From: Stenocarpella maydis
Lineage: Eukaryota > Ascomycota > Sordariomycetes > Diaporthales > Diaporthaceae
Assembly (NCBI GenBank): GCA_002270565.1
Contig: NQMI01000039.1
Location: 286,194-350,193, forward strand
Reading direction: 5' to 3'
DNA length: 64,000 nt
The stretch's first letter is position 1, and every line of letters begins with the position of its first letter. Positions 1 through 10,483 of the stretch are shown here, one piece after another. The notes beneath the pieces were generated by a model. It was not told where the DNA came from. It did no database searches and saw only the letters and a program-made list of their open reading frames with translations. Position numbers and translations under genes: made by a program.

Positions 1-2
1 TG

Positions 3-616
3 CCCAGCTCCGGTGCACCTGGTGTACGGTATCTGCGCTTCATTCTCCTATCCGCAGCCGATCAGGATCCAACCGCCCGAAGACAGCGTATCGAGCGACT
101 CGAGTACCAGTCCGGTGGGAGTGACGCCGCCGTCATCTGGTTGATGGGCGAAGGCAGCGATCAGTCCTCTTACTTGCAGTTCCAGATTGAGTAAGTATCG
201 TCCACTCCTCGCTCTTGTTCCTCAGCGATTGTCTGTATCGGACGCACGTGCTCACAAGACTGGCTGCAAGTCTCGCCGATATTTTCGAGGTTGCGCTCCT
301 TCCGCTCCGAAGCATCGAGGATCTGCCAGACACGCTCCACAAGTTCCATCGCTCGTTCCTCCAAGGCAGCGCCTCCAAGCAAAGTGCTGCTCCCTCTCAA
401 AGCATGGGAGCCGTGCAAAAGCTACTTCCCTACAGCGGCCTTTCGCCCCCGCTGCGTGAGCACACAACCAACGTGCTGACGGACCTGACGGCTGGATTTG
501 CGCAACTCGCCAATATGGCCGCCTCCGACACTGGGCAATTTGAGCTCGCCCGATACCTCGGTGAGGAGGAAGCACAACGAGTGATCTTGTTTTGGACGCA
601 GGAGTATTTGCTATGA
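3..616 (+). CDS. Hypothetical protein, C-terminal part (5' end outside window)
   Basis: The reading frame is open from the left edge (codons in phase with base 3) to a GTAAGT donor at 191. It resumes in another frame and stops at TGA 614-616. The first exon carries a hydrophobic strand-like stretch (VRYLRFILLSAAD) followed by RIERLEYQSGG and AVIWLMGEG. The second exon ends in VILFWTQEYLL. The acceptor is uncertain. CAG at 225, CAAG at 258 and CAAG at 270 all keep phase; 225 would give a 35 bp intron, below the usual fungal minimum, so 258 (68 bp) or 270 (80 bp) is preferred. The protein looks like a soluble, globular, mainly helical protein. I do not recognise the family with confidence and assign no function. 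Spliced reading across the junction and the sharp end of coding character at 616 support a real gene. Confidence 0.6.
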
Positions 617-2341
617 TGCAGGTGAGCCGAACAACAGGTCATCTGACCCGTGCCCGCTGCCGAGAGACGACGCAAGACTGGACCTCGTTGCTTCCTGGTT
701 GTGTGAGGTACTGGGTAATTCTGATTTGCATATCCTGCTCATTTGTCTATCCCGGATGGATCGAGAACGTCTTGACAGAGACAGGGACTAGGACACATGC
801 TCCAGAATTTTCAACACCAGGTTAGCGGAGAAGAAAGATGGGTCCTCGGCCGAGAGAGCGGAAACATCGAGCAGAGGTAGATGGTGGCCAGAAGGGCGGT
901 CACATACCTGAGTAGCTGTTGACTCTGTACGCGATCGTTGCAGGGCTATCGGCAACACACGCATCGTGTTGCCTTGACCGAGCGACCAGGGCTGCCATGC
1001 GCAAGTTCATAGTGCGCTAGCGTGCTCACAATTCTTGTAAGATGCGAAAATGTGAATCGACCTCCCAGAAGAATTCGGCGGCTTGCGAATAAAGTGGCAG
1101 CTATTTGCCAGGGTGCTGACTCTAAACACCACTCGCCCGCGAAACGTGAAGTGTGATATCGTCATTCGCGATCCAACCTACCGCCATCATGATACACAAT
1201 CAAAGGGCAAGTGAGCCGACAGGTCCCACTGGTGCCAGCCAGACGAAGACAGGGCATCCGAGATCAAGAACATGTTTTCGTGAGACATCTCATGGGCTCA
1301 TGACACGCACCCAACGGAGGCCTGGGACATACTCTGGTGACCACCGGACGTGAATCAAAACCGGAACATTCGATGCGGACCTCTGGCCATTAAGATGCAT
1401 ATCCATTATGGGCCGATGGATTAATGCAGATAACTGTTTGGCTATCATGTCAGACTGCAGAGCTTAACTACCTGGGGATCCCGAACGTCGCCAAGCATGG
1501 GGCCAGCCGGCCACATTGACTCGAACACACGGCGATAACCCCCACTGCATCAGAACAACGGCCTTTGAGACTGCAACAGGGGTGGCGAGGACCCTCGGTT
1601 AACCGGTTTATGGCTTTCCCGGCCCAGCCTGTGGGATCCCAAGAGATAAGCTCTCGCGTGCCGTTGTCAAGATCAATCGGTCGACCAGGTGGGTCCGTCT
1701 GGCTCCTCCACTCGAGTGCCCCTTCGAACCCGGATTTGTTTAGGCATCGCGACGGCAAAGCACGTCAAGATGATATTGCGTGGTCCCAATGGGGTCCAAG
1801 AACTTTCCCATTTATAGATTTCTTGGAATCAAATAGTCTGTCAGGCTCACCGGGACCGATTGGTCAGTTGGGGACATGATGTGCGTTGACTGCGGATATC
1901 ACGATGCGTCTCGTAGATCAAGGTCGGGGAGGCTGGCAGGGAGGTACATACTGTGTAGTTGCAGTCGGCCGAGCTGATTGGGCCCTCACAGTGAGGCTGG
2001 TGTGCCCACCACGAAGCGGGTCGCCGTCACGGCCCACACCCGGCCGAGATATACCAATTGGCATCGTGGTGCAAGCGCTGGGGCTTGGTTGGCATTGGCT
2101 GGGCCTGTGCAGAGTGGGTCCCGCTCAAAGGCGGGGGGCAAGTCATTGACCGGCAGGTCTCTCCAGATCTTGTTCTGCAAGCTGCTGTTTACTGCCAAGC
2201 TCCTATACATAGTATCTACACGTGTGCTTAAGTACGGAGTAGTGCTGTTTTGTCCCGTCCGCTGGCCCGTGGCTGTAGTGTACACTACGTACGACGGCAC
2301 AAAGCTTGCTGGGCTGGTAATCAGCATCCGATCACTGCCGG

Positions 2342-2383
2342 GCAAAAAGAAGAGAAAGAAGAAGGAAAAAAAAGAAGAAAAAA
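2342..2383. repeat. Purine-only tract (A/G)
   Basis: A GAA/AAG-rich run of about 40 bp with almost no pyrimidines on the + strand, directly abutting the palindromic 9-bp array. Such tracts can form triplex DNA or act as nucleosome-poor spacers; neither is shown here. Confidence 0.7.
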
Positions 2384-2413
2384 GGGCCTGCAGGCCTGCA
2401 GGCCTGCAGGCCC
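2384..2413. repeat. Tandem palindromic array, 9-bp unit GGCCTGCAG
   Basis: The unit GGCCTGCAG is repeated three times and closed by GGCC, with one further G and C at the ends. The whole 30 bp is a perfect inverted repeat, so each strand reads the same. It contains overlapping PstI- and StuI-like sites and could extrude as a hairpin. Confidence 0.85.
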
Positions 2414-3453
2414 GCTCCTCGATATCTGACAGCACAGCGACGGGAATCCCTTCAATCTGTTGTCACGAGTCCACAGGGCTGACAGCGTATCAACCGACAG
2501 CATCCAGCGCGGGTGGCTTTTTCATATCGTCTCATTGGTGATCGCTGAGAGGGCCGCTCCATTTACCCAACGGTCCAAACAAGACAAGATCAGGACGACA
2601 ATGTTTCCGTCCGACCTGCCTCGTACCTATGGTGGTGGGGTTCAAGGTCCGAACGGGTGCAGATTTACTTTTGAGGTATCCAGGGCAAGCTCGGCACTCT
2701 TGGGGTCATGTGTCTTATCCGAGCTGCGAAGATCCAGAGAAGAATGGACGGGTCTTCCAGACGCAAAGCATAACGGTGCGTGATGTGTGCTCTCTGGCCT
2801 GGCCTGACCCACAGTTCGCTGTGCCCCCGACCTGCATTCCTGCATGCCTGCACGGCACGTCATGGATGGGACGACGGCGAGACGTTGGCACACCACAGAG
2901 AGGAGCCTATTAGCCGCACTTCCAGGCTGCCACCCAGGTAAGGTGTACCCCGCCGCGTGGCCGACTACGGCGCGTGACCTTTGTGTGTCTTGTAGGGGAC
3001 AGTCTCAGGCTGTGCGGCTCTGGGAGGATCCGAACTAGCGTCCCTTGTTTCGGGGCACTCCGCTACCAATTGGCGCTGCTGACCTCCAAAACGGCCTCTG
3101 CCTCAGCCCCCCAGTGCTGGTCTCGGCGAAACGGCTATCTGTCTGATCATCTGTCGCATGAAGCCTGGCACCGAAAGAGGCCCTTTGCAACTAACACTAT
3201 CCCATCACTCATGGGACGGCCGATCTTTCGACTCCAGATCTGCGCCTGGTGAACTCCTCAGTGGCGTCCAGCCACTAGTGTCCCTCAGCATGGGATGGGA
3301 GAAGCCAGCCAGGACGAGACGAGCCGACGCCTTAGCGGGTGAGATGGCCAGATGTATGATGGCACTTGGGTTGCAGGATCTCCAATGCTATTGTCACGAT
3401 GAAGCCGGCCAGCACAAGTGGGCAGCAGGTCGCAGCAGTGATGGCTGATGACT

Positions 3454-3565
3454 GATCACGGATCAATCATCACGGATCAGTCAATCATCACGGATCAGTC
3501 AATCATCACGGATCAGTCATCACGGATCAATCATCACGGATCAATCATCCCGGATCACGGATCAC
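3454..3565. repeat. Minisatellite of 14/18-bp units starting with GATC
   Basis: Reading from 3454, units start with GATC and end with CACG. The order is a 7-bp stub, a 14-mer, two 18-mers (with an inserted AGTC-like step), three 14-mers, then 7-bp and 6-bp stubs. The 18-mer is GATCAGTCAATCATCACG and the 14-mer GATCAATCATCACG. Length variation in 4-bp steps suggests replication slippage or unequal exchange. No coding role is apparent. Confidence 0.85.
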
Positions 3566-5542
3566 TGGTCCCTGGTCAGACTACCCATGTCAGTCAGTCT
3601 GCACACGCATGCGGCGTCCGTTTCCCCTTACGGGGGCCATTCTCCATGGCATTGTGGCTCGCGAGTCGACGCTCGGCGAAGAACCGCACACGTGAAGCAC
3701 GCCATGTTCAGGGCTGCCAGGGTGATACACACCCCTGAACCCAGCCTGCACCTGCAGCCCAAAGGCAGGGGCCGGCCCTGGCCGCTGGCCCAGCAGCGTC
3801 CTGATTGGGCTGTTCCCCATCTCTACGCGCCGTGCTACACTGCACGCTATCTGATGTTCTGCCAATCACCTCAGACGAAGTCCTCTTGCCGCGGACATCA
3901 GACCTCCCACCGCAATACTGTACCATGATCTTCCCCTCCCAGACCCCAATGGTTCCGACGTGTACGTTGCCGCCGAGGCTGATGCCCGTCTTGGAGAAGC
4001 CGAGCTGCCTTGCTGATTGGGCCTCTTGCATACGAATCGTATGGTTCTCGCCTCTCCAGCCCCTCTCTCCGCCGCCTAGCCGTCCGGCATCGCCTCACCG
4101 TCGCGCGGCGGACTCGCGAGGTACTTGCCGCCGGCGGCCAGGTGGCTGAGATTCCTCACTGCCCACCACTACCATGTGGTGTTAGCCGCTGCCTGCTCTT
4201 CAGATCTCCCCCAGAATGGGCCCGAGAATGGGGTCCCAAGTGGCGGTCTCTGGAGCGGTCTCCGATACAAGCTCTTGGAAGCGGCCGTGGCCGTGGCTTG
4301 ATGGTTCATGAGACTCCGGACGAGTCAAACCACGTCTCGTTTGGCGCGGGGCCTCGACCTCTCACCGTGAGAAATAACGCCTCTGTAGTGTATGTATGTG
4401 CCTCTCTGCCCATTCAAAAAAGAAGGAAAGAAAATAATGAATGTACATACAGTTTGTACATGTGGGGGTGCAGTATATCCCTGCGAGTGGGCACCCCTCT
4501 CGTGTCCCTCCCTGCACTCTTCCTTGGCCCTGGCACGCACCAGGCAGTGTACCCGTGGTACTTGCATACGTCGGCCCTCTCATACGTCTTGACCCGCACT
4601 TTCTCATGTCACTCTTAAACCTGCATGTCCCGCACCTGCGAAGATCAAGCGAGTTCTCTTACATGCCAAAAAGGTCGACCCTGCCTCAAACACCTAGCTC
4701 CCCCTGCCTCAGACCTCCGTCTTGTCTGATCTTCAACCCCCATCTCAATGCGAAGGAGCCTCACGCCCTGCCTGGAACCGGCGAAGGCACACAGTTGACC
4801 TCATCTCGACTGGCCTCGTCCCATCACCATCAGAGGGCCTTCACTCCACTCCTGGCCCCAAAGCTCGGTCCAACCCCCCTTGATGATACCATCCATAAGC
4901 CACCGTCCCCACCTTCAGGGTTTCCGTCGATCAAGCTTAATGTTGCTCGGATGCCAGCCGTTGTTATAGACCGGATCTCGAGAACCTGGACTTCCGACGA
5001 AGACGTACCAGCATTAAGCCAGAAACATTCGATACCCTCCCCAGTCGGTTCCAAAAGACCTCTGATACACGCCCTGCAGCCCGGGCTTGTGCCCACAGGG
5101 CATAGACCACTCGGCATACCAAGGCCAGGCAATATAGTCCCACCTGGCCCCGTTGGCCGCTCATCGACCCAAACATCCTGCACCTGTTCCTTCCTTTTCA
5201 GTAGTGTGGCAACAGTTCGTCGATAGCCTTCTTTCATATCGGCAACTTACACATTATCCCTAACAGAGCGAGTCCGGTCACTCGTCTCTCCTTACTATTC
5301 ACTTGTAATAATACCGACAGTCGACGCTGGTACCGTGGAGGGCTTTGTTGAGCGGGTCCAATTTCTCTCGTTCTAATCCCAATTGGAGCGTAAACCGATC
5401 TCAGCTTGGGGAATATCATACATACAGCGACGACAGCCACCGATCAGCACCACGAGGCAGAGCAGTCTCCAACGTTTGGGAAGAAAGAGCTTGGGAGCCG
5501 AGGCAATATTCCTGGGGAAGTTGCAACATTTACGAAACCACG

Positions 5543-6109
5543 ATGGGAAGACTTATCAAGAACCACTGGGCGAGGCTCATCATCCTCACTGCCGGAGCAT
5601 GTGAGTTCAACCACCCGGCCGCAGAGCAGATATCGCTTGTTTCGCTGGGCATGTGCTGATGTTTTACTCCAGACCAAATCGCTGCGGCTATCGAGGGATT
5701 CTTCTGGCCCAAGATCTTCTGGGACTTCGCCACCAAGTCTTTGGATATGGCCGTGAAGCCCTTCCCGACCCTACAAATTATCAACCTGGTGATGGGGATA
5801 TGGGTGATGGCATGGGAATGGCCACTGAATTTCATCGCCGGCACGGCAATCCACCGAAGCTTGGAGGCTCGACTAGCCTTCATGCCCCTAGCAGCACTCG
5901 CCGCCGTCTTGACGTACCAAGGGACGAACGCTGCCTTGTACTATCTGGTCGCTATGGTCGTTGAATTCTGGGCTTTCTCCGAGGGCGAGGTATGTTTACT
6001 ACACACATCCATCAACGATCCCAGAGGACATCAAGGCTGACAAGATAAATAGGTTATCTGTGCCAAACCGTGGACATTACCCAAACGAGGCGGTGGAGCT
6101 TCGGCATAG
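5543..6109 (+). CDS. Small integral membrane protein (DUF7727-like)
   Basis: Three exons, 5543-5600, 5673-5989 and 6053-6109, give 143 residues. Introns of 72 and 63 bp have GTGAGT and GTATGT donors and CAG and TAG acceptors. The start MGRLIKNHWARLII and the end KPWTLPKRGGGASA match a widespread fungal family of about 140 residues whose function is not established. Hydrophobic segments lie at roughly residues 10-35, 53-80 and 88-128, so three or four membrane helices are likely, with motifs WPKIFWDF, AWEWPLNFIAG and LYYLVAMVVEFWAFSEGE. No signal peptide cleavage site is evident. The gene stands alone, with no operon-like neighbour. Exon phases close perfectly and the terminal exon supplies the conserved WTLPKRG end, so the model is secure while the role is unknown. 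Confidence 0.85.
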
Positions 6110-8070
6110 GCAACTCATGAATCCGAGTCCGTCCCGTACGAGGCAACCCTCAACTCGGTCACCGGCACACGCGCCGTCACGGGGAAGACATGGGGTCAGT
6201 CATTCCAGCGCACGACTGCAAGCGCTGGAAAATCTATCAGCAGCGGACTTTTTCGATATCGAATTTCATTTTCAACCGCGATGGCGGCACCTGGGGCTCT
6301 GGACAAGCTGGGATGATCTCAAATGGGCGTGTGGTGTTGGGGGGGGGGATCTGAGGACGGGCGGAGAGGCACGCCAGGAAATACCCATTTTTCATCACGA
6401 CATCGCCCACCACGACGGAGATGTTCACGACCACCAGCGCGGTGGTTTCTTATTTTATTATTAGTGTGATCTGGGCCCACCTCGACTGTGTCGACAACAG
6501 CGGGTGAGGTTCACTTCCAATTCATGGGATTTTAGCGTTCATCTCACTACCGTCCACACACCGAATTGACTAGTGTGAATGCTGTGCTTCTGGGCCATTG
6601 GGCGAAATAGGGGTGGCAGAGGGTTACCATGAGGTGGGTGAGTGGGTGAGTGAGTGAGGCGCACCGCCAGAGATGGGACGGAGCGCGTCGAGACGAGCTA
6701 CTGAAGCCAAGGGTTCGAGAATTTGGGGGGAGGAGGCACGATGGTAAAGGGGCGGATCCCTGAACCCTTCAAGGTGGCCCAACGCAGACCCACGGTTCCT
6801 CCCGTTTCAAAACCTGGGTCTTTTTTGACACGGGCAGCCTAGGCAGCGCAAGGTCAAGGGCGGCGCAGGCGAGATTATTCATAGGCGTCTCCTCGGCCGC
6901 CGCCCCCCATAGAAGAAGGCTTGTTGCGTCCCAGGGCTTCCCGAATGCGAAACCGGCACGAAACGGGCGCTAGACGAGGGCTGACATAAACATGCCTGAC
7001 TGCCGTCCAACCTTTTTTGGAAAGAAAAGCAATAACGGTCCGCAGGGGCGTCTGTGTGCGCACAGGTCATGGGTTCATAATTGTTGTTGGATGTTTTTGA
7101 GTTTTGGGAAGGGGGGAGGGATTTTCTTCTTGTCCCTTGAGCCTCACTCTGGCCCTCTGCCTTTATCGATAAATACGCCACCTCCCAGTCCCGCCCAGGC
7201 TTCTGCTCGTTTCACCTGTAGTCGTACGTACACTAACGCTTTAAATCGCCTGGGGTTTGACAGAAGTCTTGTCTGTCTGGTTTGATCTGGGAGAAGAGCC
7301 GGATGCAACCATGACAAGTAACTATTAAAATTAGTAGTCATTCGGAATTGTGCTGCCGTCCATTGGTGCTTCTCCAGCCCTGACAGCTCGTCCAAGGTTG
7401 GGCGGGGGGCAATAGCAAGCCACCCCGCTGCTGGCCGTCGGCTTGGCTCCCAGACGCGGAATGCCTGGCGTCAAGCAAGACAATGAGCTGCCAATAATCT
7501 TCCCAAGCACGCACTGCTCTCACATTGTGCGCTGCGCTGCTGTCCATGACAGACAGACAGACAGACAGACCATGCCGAGGTGGGCCGGGAGCAGTAAGTC
7601 CGTGTCCGAGGGCGTGTGCCCGGTGCATCATGACGTGGTTACGTCCCAGACGCAGGCGGCGGCGTCTTGAGTGGGAGGAGCTTCTTGAAAACACGTCGAA
7701 GGCGCAGGGCAGGTGAGGCCATGGCCGGACAGCGGAGTTGTGGACACGGGTCGTTTTCACATGCTGGGATCGACAGGGCAACCAACGAGTTGCTAAGGTT
7801 ATTCAATAAGCTCAAGGCCCCGCCCCGCCGCCCTCCACAATCGTCAAGAACAAGGCAGCCCGGCAGGAGGGGGGCATTTAACCACGCAGTTGTACAGACA
7901 CCGAGCATGGGAAAACCAATTTTGGGGCGACTGCCTAACAAGGCAGGACACTTTTGATTATTGTGACTACCAAAACGCCAATATCAGAGTCCCATCTTGA
8001 TAAACCTCCAAATGCCAAACCAGCAGTTTCGTGACGTCAGTGGGTATCTTTCCAGCCTCGGAGACAAGGC
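6110..8070. other. Intergenic region
   Basis: About 2 kb with no supportable gene. It contains the 3' regions of the membrane-protein gene (+) and the Rtc3-like gene (-), which converge here, plus a short GACA tetranucleotide run at 7548-7570. Confidence 0.6.
7548..7570. repeat. GACA tetranucleotide microsatellite
   Basis: Nearly six uninterrupted copies of GACA. Simple-sequence repeat in intergenic DNA. Confidence 0.8.
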
Positions 8071-8638
8071 TCAGTGAGGAATCATAGAGCCTTTGTTGTC
8101 GTTCTTGTTTCCCTGTCGCTCGGGCATCTTTTGGAAATCTGGTTAGCCACGTTCGCCACGTACGGGGACGAGAGTAGTGGTGGTGGTGGTGGTAGTGGTG
8201 AACACGGCCGAGTGAGTGGCTGTGGCCAGGCCCGTCAAGGGAGGGTGTGAAAAACAAACGGCGGTTGTTGTGTGTCGCTTACCGTTGTCTCCTGAACAGC
8301 ACCCTTCTCCAGGATGGCCTTGATAACCTCATCCTCGTTGCTGGTACCGAACTCGCTCTCCAGTTGGCCCTTGGGGGCGCTGTCGTATGCTCCTTGTGCT
8401 CCTTGGCTGATTGCGGAGGGGCCCGTTGGTCAGCACGGTTAGGATTGATCTTCAGGGACCACCAATGGAGGACCTACTTGTGTGTCACAAAGATCTTGAA
8501 TGCCGAAACGAAGTGAGCTAGAGGAATGGACTTGTCCGACTGCCACTTCTTGTAGGTCTCGAGGTCGTCGACGAAGACGAGGAAGTCATCGTCGTTGCCC
8601 TTGTAGTGAATCTTGACCTGAGTAGCGGCGCCCTTCAT
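8071..8638 (-). CDS. rtc3: Rtc3-like protein with SBDS N-terminal domain
   Basis: Three exons on the minus strand, 8638-8478, 8406-8283 and 8127-8071, give 113 residues. Introns are 71 and 155 bp; the second has a GCTAACC branch site near its acceptor and holds a GTG-rich run. The protein begins MKGAATQVKIHYKGNDDDF and continues with FVDDLETYKKWQSD and a KGQLESEFGTSNEDEVIKAIL block. That is the stand-alone SBDS N-terminal fold of yeast Rtc3/Hgi1, which is about 111 residues long. Full SBDS/Sdo1 proteins help release eIF6 from 60S ribosomes. The short Rtc3 form lacks the later domains and has been linked to RNA metabolism and stress; its reaction is not known. The last exon (MPERQGNKNDNKGSM...) gives a charged, probably disordered tail. 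Cytosolic, no signal sequence. Confidence 0.9.
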
Positions 8639-10483
8639 CTTGACTGTTGTTGTTGGTTGTGTGGGTGTTTGCGGTGGTGATCACAGACTGCAGTTGTCAA
8701 TTAGTTGTTTTCCGGAGTCGTAGTTGTGATGATGCTTGGAAGATGGATGGAGAGGTTGAAGCCAAGGTGGTTTGTTTGGCTCGTTATATGGGAGGGGGAG
8801 CTCGTGACCACTACGTCATACAGCGAGCTTGAGATGGAGGGGCGGCGGAGCTTGCACCTCGACTTCCAGGCTTGGTGGGGTCCCGCCCGTGGAGAGGCAT
8901 GGAAGAGGAGGTACATGCGTAGTGTACCTGCATTCCCGCACCCGCACCCGCACCCGTCCCTACGTCACCTGGCCGGTGCTGCCCGACCGAGACACTTCCC
9001 ATCAATGGCTTCGACTCCGTCATAGCCACAGCTTGCCGGTGCCCCGTCTTGGCTCTGGTCCTTGCCAGGCATAACCTGCCAGTATAGCTGCAGATGAGTC
9101 ACTAATTAGAAGGAGAGATACCAAAAAAGGTGAGAAGAAGATGACGATGGTGGAGCAAGCACTTACCCAAGGCACACCGCCATCACTGAAGACATCAACC
9201 TTTGATGCAGCCACCTGGGAGCGCAGTCACTAATGCAGAAAAGGGACAAGTTGGTCAGACAATCCGGTTGACGAGTACGCGAGGTTATCCAATTGTCAGC
9301 AGCCTCAGAAGACTGCCCGATGTTGCAAAGTGTCAGATACCTAGGTATATAACTAAGCGCCTGTAGGCATGATGCCAATACTAAGTAGCTGTAAAGGTTG
9401 TGATGTGAAGTCAAATTGGTAGGGATAACTACAGATTAAGTATTACTAGTAGAAGTCAGATCTGTTATCTGTAGACATACGCAAACAAATCAGATGGGCG
9501 TTTTCCACTTCTACCAACTGAGCCTTAAATGTCATTTCAGTAAACAAGCTCTATGATACATACTCGTTGCGAAGGAATACACATCCTGTCGGCATTTCCC
9601 GCTAGCAGGTCTGCCCAGGTGCCTTCCACCTCAATAGAAACCTTGGAACTGAACGTCCCTTAACCCCGTGAGACGAACCGCAGTGGCTCCGCCAGGAACT
9701 ACATGATCCGCCCATCCCGGAGGAAGAATATTGGGACCAGAGTTGTCTGGGGGACAGCACTCCCATTTCTGCCTCTCAGTCCTTCTAGGCTCCACCGGAC
9801 GTCATGTTAACGAATCTTACGTGTTCGTTGTGGCTCGCCGCAGCTCGCTGCAACATGACTGGTAGAGGGATATTTGTTTGTATAGCGAGGGGGATGCAGG
9901 GTACTAGTATTAAGACATGTAGGCTTGTAAATGTCAGAGACCATCAAAATATAAACCAAGAAATGCACCTGCCAGTTCGACCCTCGCGTAGCATACCGTC
10001 TTGCACTATAGCAGTACAGAAAATAGCCCCCAACGTCAAGCGAATGTTTTATGAATAATTGGCCACCGAGTGAGCAAAATGGCAGCCAAAGGACATCAGG
10101 GCGTTCTCAACTGAGCCAGTGTTGATAAGTGAGACATGTATTATAACTTCGGCAACCCTCATTTCTTACAGCTGCATTCGGCCTCAAGTGTCCTCCGAGT
10201 GGCCTACCGCGACCTCACATGTCTCATGTTAAGGAGACGGGGATATGCATATACAAAAAAGAGCGACTAGTCTAGTCGCGATATTGATACCTTTTCCCAC
10301 CCATTGCCAGACTCTTCTAGACTCCACCACAGAAAAGGAATGGGTATATGCAGTGCAATGCGCGTCATGTTCAAAGGAGAGCCATAACCAAAAACCTCCG
10401 CCATCCTCAACCCAAAATGCAAACCTTCGCCGCTCCTGTATTAATCAACTCCTGGCTGGCCGGTACACAGGGCTTCCCACAGA
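8639..10483. other. Intergenic region
   Basis: About 1.8 kb with no supportable gene. It holds the promoter and 5' leader of the Rtc3-like gene (its right neighbour is transcribed toward it) and AT-richer DNA around 9300-10100. A lone box-A-like string near 9510 has no box B partner. Confidence 0.55.

Larger units (their letters stand above)
617..5542. other. Gene-poor intergenic region
   Basis: About 4.9 kb without a supportable gene. The longest open frame (about 260 codons, + strand, 4441-5226) lacks domain features and overlaps equally long frames on both strands, so I read it as chance. The stretch holds a palindromic 9-bp array (2384-2413), a purine tract (2342-2383) and a GATC-based minisatellite (3454-3565). 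The last few hundred bases before 5543 must contain the promoter of the small membrane protein gene. Confidence 0.6.

Noticed and set aside
191..225. 35-bp intron in the left-edge gene
   Set aside because: In phase with a good CAG, but shorter than fungal introns normally are; acceptors at 258 or 270 are preferred.
3010..3090. tRNA-like signal on the minus strand (box-A-like GCGCCAATTGG and box-B-like AGTTCGGATCC)
   Set aside because: The T-stem and acceptor stem do not pair, so it is not a functional tRNA. A tRNA-derived SINE relic is possible but a single degenerate copy cannot show this.
4441..5226. 261-codon open frame
   Set aside because: Proline-rich without domains, no splice context, and competing frames on both strands. 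Kept out as a probable chance ORF.
9500..9525. Box-A-like GGCTCAGTTGG on the minus strand
   Set aside because: No matching box B or anticodon arm follows; an isolated 11-mer is not enough for a tRNA call.
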